From Chloroflexota bacterium (GTDB taxonomy: Bacteria; Chloroflexota; Dehalococcoidia; Lucifugimonadales; Lucifugimonadaceae): DNA of 8,827 bases. A program made the position numbers and the translations under genes. Positions 6,433 through 8,827 of this stretch are shown here, one piece after another. The stretch is from positions 1 to 8,827 of the forward strand of contig VXTA01000205.1 in the NCBI GenBank assembly GCA_009837685.1. Reading direction: 5' to 3'. Position 1 is the first letter of the stretch. Every line of letters starts with the position of its first letter. The notes below the pieces were generated by a model. The model worked only from the letters and a program-made list of their open reading frames with translations, did not search any database and was not told where the DNA came from.

Positions 6433-7170
6433 TCACTGGAAAACTGGGAGATAGCACCAGCCCATGAGAGTTAGCAGAACCAAGAACACGCCCAAAATTA
6501 CGATGACATCACTTCTTGCCGTGGTTAGCTGTCTGCCGTAACAGTCAGTGAACTGGCCTCTGAGCACGGCGACTAAATCGAACAGCGACCAAATGAATAA
6601 TCCACCGAACGTCAACAACATCAAGAGGCCCATGACATTTTTGCCGACATAAAACCTGTGAAGGCCATGTATCCCAATAATACCGAGTATGAGCAATATC
6701 CCAGCGGCCTTTCGATTCTTTTTCCAGCCATCTCCTGGGAGAAGTCCGCTCTCTTCCCTATCGATTTCTTTCTCTATCGCCCCACGGACGCAGAAGCCTA
6801 CAATGACCATCGGCCCAGCGACGAAGATAGTCGTTACGATCAGAATTAATATCGGTGGGAAAATGGGGTCTTGGAAGTCGTTAGCCGCGTCTTGAATCAT
6901 TATTGCGATCGGCAGGCATAGCGAAAACACGATGAATGGGATTGTCAAGCGCAATGCAGCTCTTTTGATGTCTCCAGCAGTTATCGCGATGAACGACAAG
7001 CTGACCCATACCGCGACGAATATCGGTACAGAAATTGGCGCTGCGTCCGTTTCCGACTTCCATCCCCATTGGACGTTGACGGCGATGATGAAGTCGCCCG
7101 TCGCCAGTGCAGCAACGGGGATTGCTAGCACAATAGGAACCGAGTACCTCTGAATCGTTGCGTAATTCAT
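6433..7170 (-). CDS. TM2-domain multi-pass membrane protein
   Basis: Integral membrane protein of 245 residues with about seven hydrophobic segments (about 10-32, 47-65, 71-92, 104-129, 155-168, 178-204 and 221-238). Residues 152-207 form a TM2 domain: KNRKAAGILL, then GIHGLHRFYVGKNVMGLLMLL, TFGGLFIWSLFDL and the closing polar stretch. The G-x-HRFY-x-G and GG-x-x-IW-x-L-x-D signatures are clear. The function of bacterial TM2 proteins is largely unknown. The four N-terminal helices ahead of the TM2 domain, and the one after it, make this longer than the minimal two-helix form. GGAG touches the ATG directly, which is too close for a normal ribosome site, so translation may depend on coupling to the SMP-30 gene 18 bp upstream. 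Confidence 0.85.
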   Translation of the reverse strand: MNYATIQRYSVPIVLAIPVAALATGDFIIAVNVQWGWKSETDAAPISVPIFVAVWVSLSFIAITAGDIKRAALRLTIPFIVFSLCLPIAIMIQDAANDFQDPIFPPILILIVTTIFVAGPMVIVGFCVRGAIEKEIDREESGLLPGDGWKKNRKAAGILLILGIIGIHGLHRFYVGKNVMGLLMLLTFGGLFIWSLFDLVAVLRGQFTDCYGRQLTTARSDVIVILGVFLVLLTLMGWCYLPVFQ

Positions 7171-7188
7171 CTCCGTCGCCGGAAAATT

Positions 7189-8154
7189 TCACCGCCCCGC
7201 TATGTTCAATTTAACGGAGTAGAGCGATACGTCGCCGCAGATGTAGAGGGTTTTGCGGTCTTCGTCGCCGAAGGTGCAGTTGGCGGTGCGTTGTTCGGGG
7301 ATGAGGATTTTGCCGATGAGTTCGCCTTCGGGGGTGTAGCAGTGGATGCCGTCGTGAGCACTGGTCCAGATGTTGCCTTGCACATCGCATCGGAAGCCGT
7401 CCGCGATGCCAGGCCTGACAACTGCGAAGATGCGGAAGTTGCTAAGCGATTTGCCGTCGGAGTTGACATCGAACGCGGCTACGTTGCGCGGCTCGCCGCT
7501 GTCGGCGACATAGAGGATCGATTCGTCGGGGGAGAAAGCTAGACCGTTTGGGCGGTCGAGTTCGTTTACGACGATGCTGATTTCGCCAGTCTCGGGTTCG
7601 AAGCGGTAGACGTAGTTGCCGTCCAGTTCCGACCCACGAGCGTTGCCTTCGCGACTGCTGAGGATGCCGTATGGCGGGTCGGTGAACCAGATCGAGCCGT
7701 CGGATTTGACGACGAGGTCGTTGGGTGAGTTGAGTTTCTTACCTTCATAGCTGTCGACAAGAACGTGATGCTCGCCGTCGTGTTCGAGTCTGCTGATGGC
7801 GTGACGAGAATGTTCGCAGGTGACGAGTCGGCCCTCGTTGTCGACTGAGTTGCCATTGCTGTGGTGGCTGGGTTCGCGGAAGGTGGTCGTTTCGCCGCTG
7901 GCCGGGTCGTATTTCAGCATGCGGTTGTTTGGGACGTCGGAGAAGACTACGAAACCGTCGTTGCCGTTGCGGGCAGGTACGTATGCCGGGCCCTCCGCCC
8001 ATTCTGTGCCGGTGTAGTGTTTTTGCACCTCCGCGTCGTCTCCACCGATCAGGTCGCGGAATGCGGGATTGACAATGACAGCGCCGGAACGCAGTTCGTC
8101 TTTGGGTCGGAATTGGTTGCGATTAGACCAAGTTTTGTTCGGTGCGAGAGACAT
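7189..8154 (-). CDS. SMP-30/gluconolactonase-like hydrolase
   Basis: Predicted six-bladed beta-propeller of the SMP-30/Gnl/LRE family, which hydrolyses sugar lactones such as gluconolactone, or other esters, using a divalent metal. It has 321 residues, a usual length, and no signal peptide, so it is probably cytoplasmic. Metal ligands can be matched to the family: Glu54 in AEGPAY, Asn203 in RPNGLAFSPD and Asp252 in IADGFRCD. Asn145 in NSPNDLVV is the expected substrate-pocket residue. Further blade motifs are GSIWFTDPPYG (153-163), LYVADSG (214-220) and GNIWTSAHDGIHCY. The substrate cannot be deduced. In oxidative pentose-phosphate or non-phosphorylated sugar acid routes, such an enzyme opens the lactone. 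It lies 57 bp after the HAD gene and 18 bp before the TM2 gene. Confidence 0.92.
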   Translation of the reverse strand: MSLAPNKTWSNRNQFRPKDELRSGAVIVNPAFRDLIGGDDAEVQKHYTGTEWAEGPAYVPARNGNDGFVVFSDVPNNRMLKYDPASGETTTFREPSHHSNGNSVDNEGRLVTCEHSRHAISRLEHDGEHHVLVDSYEGKKLNSPNDLVVKSDGSIWFTDPPYGILSSREGNARGSELDGNYVYRFEPETGEISIVVNELDRPNGLAFSPDESILYVADSGEPRNVAAFDVNSDGKSLSNFRIFAVVRPGIADGFRCDVQGNIWTSAHDGIHCYTPEGELIGKILIPEQRTANCTFGDEDRKTLYICGDVSLYSVKLNIAGR

Positions 8155-8211
8155 GTGAGTTCATCGATTCTTCTTCGTTCTGATGTCGGTTCCAATAACC
8201 ATAATCCACCG

Positions 8212-8827
8212 TCATCGAGTCGTAGCGAGTAGCGTCAAGAGCCCTGGCAACGGCACGTCGGTCAGGGATTCCAATCGCATATCGGCGTTTGGAAACGACA
8301 GATTTTTGGTCATCGGACTGGGAACTGCGATGCAATAGAGTCCGGCGCCTTTCGCAGCCTTAACCCCAGTCGGCGAGTCTTCGAGCGCGATCGCTTGGTC
8401 CGTAGTGACGCCTAGGTTGGAGACCGCGGCGAAATACGCATCAGGATCGGGTTTGGCGCGTCCGATATCGTCGCGACAAACGATCGTGTCGAAGCACTCG
8501 GTCAGACCGATTTGATCGAGCATTGGGAGGACCCGGTCTCGGTTGGAGTTCGAGGCGATGCCGATGCGCATATCTAGCCGTTTTGCGGTGGACAGGTAGT
8601 CTTCTACGCCAGGCATGGGTTGGACACCCTCGAGCATCTTTTGCATGAGTGCTAGGAGACGTGGTCGCATTTCTGCTCGTTTAACGGGTACGCCCGATAG
8701 TTCGGCGAGATGGGCGTAAATGTCGAAATGCTCGTATGCAGCGCCGACGTGGGGGAGCCAGTCGGATAACGAGAGATCGACGCCGTGTTCTCGGTAGATG
8801 GAGCGCCACGCCTCGTATTCGTAGGAT
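8212..8827 (-). CDS. HAD-superfamily phosphatase, beta-phosphoglucomutase-like, partial at 5' end
   Basis: The visible 204 residues run from the window edge to the TGA at 8214-8212. The first Asp-x-Asp motif and true start lie outside the window, about 20 residues missing. The beginning (YEYEAWRSIYREHGVDLSLSDW) is the helical cap typical of HAD subfamily IA beta-phosphoglucomutase-like enzymes. Motif II is IGIASNSNRDR, motif III lysine is in GRAKPDPDAY, and motif IV is ALEDSPTGVKAAKGAG. All visible catalytic positions are intact. Such proteins dephosphorylate or isomerise sugar phosphates; which one is not decidable here. It is the most upstream gene seen of the HAD, SMP-30, TM2 group. ATG at 8670-8668 is an internal methionine and not the start, because the cap continues upstream of it in frame. 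Confidence 0.92.
   Translation of the reverse strand, partial: SYEYEAWRSIYREHGVDLSLSDWLPHVGAAYEHFDIYAHLAELSGVPVKRAEMRPRLLALMQKMLEGVQPMPGVEDYLSTAKRLDMRIGIASNSNRDRVLPMLDQIGLTECFDTIVCRDDIGRAKPDPDAYFAAVSNLGVTTDQAIALEDSPTGVKAAKGAGLYCIAVPSPMTKNLSFPNADMRLESLTDVPLPGLLTLLATTR

Noticed and set aside
1..8827. CRISPR array, insertion sequence, rRNA or phage genes
   Set aside because: No regularly spaced repeats, transposase or integrase motifs, or rRNA sequence were seen on either strand.

Overview
This is an 8.8-kb piece of a bacterial chromosome. It is GC-moderate and tightly packed, and nearly every gene reads leftward on the minus strand. It carries central sugar-phosphate metabolism: a partial phosphoglucose isomerase (pgi), transaldolase (tal), ribose-5-phosphate isomerase B (rpiB) and transketolase (tkt). 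To the right of these are a TM2-domain membrane protein, an SMP-30/gluconolactonase-like hydrolase and a partial HAD-family phosphatase. The Tal and Pgi proteins are of the kind that is fused into one Tal-Pgi polypeptide in several phyla. This, together with the gene set, would fit an environmental Chloroflexota-like bacterium, but the assignment is an inference and uncertain. Nothing phage-like or transposase-like is visible.

In order of minus-strand transcription (right to left), the first group is HAD phosphatase (8827-8212, 5' end outside the window), SMP-30 lactonase (8154-7189) and TM2 protein (7170-6433). The gaps are 57 and 18 bp, so they probably form one operon. After 245 bp comes tkt (6187-4151). 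The interval 4150-3115 interrupts the metabolic genes. It holds a plus-strand tRNA gene (3555-3631), a plus-strand 59-aa single-pass membrane protein ORF (3915-4094) and possible decayed coding sequence. Then rpiB (3114-2653), tal (2630-1509) and pgi (from about 1484 past position 1) follow with gaps of 22 and 24 bp, clearly an operon.

Tkt, RpiB and Tal cover most of the non-oxidative pentose-phosphate branch. Pgi links it to glycolysis, and a gluconolactonase-like enzyme would fit sugar-lactone hydrolysis nearby.

Three observations deserve a second look. (1) The tRNA has an Arg(UCU)-like body and keeps the Arg identity bases A20 and C35, but its anticodon reads ACU, which would pair with the serine codon AGU. 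(2) The pgi reading frame contains a 42-bp hairpin-rich palindromic element, read in frame as 14 extra residues between conserved Pgi segments. (3) Tal and Pgi lie in the same reading frame, separated only by a TGA-TAG tandem stop and a nine-codon gap, with an SD/TTG restart: a fusion protein in split form.
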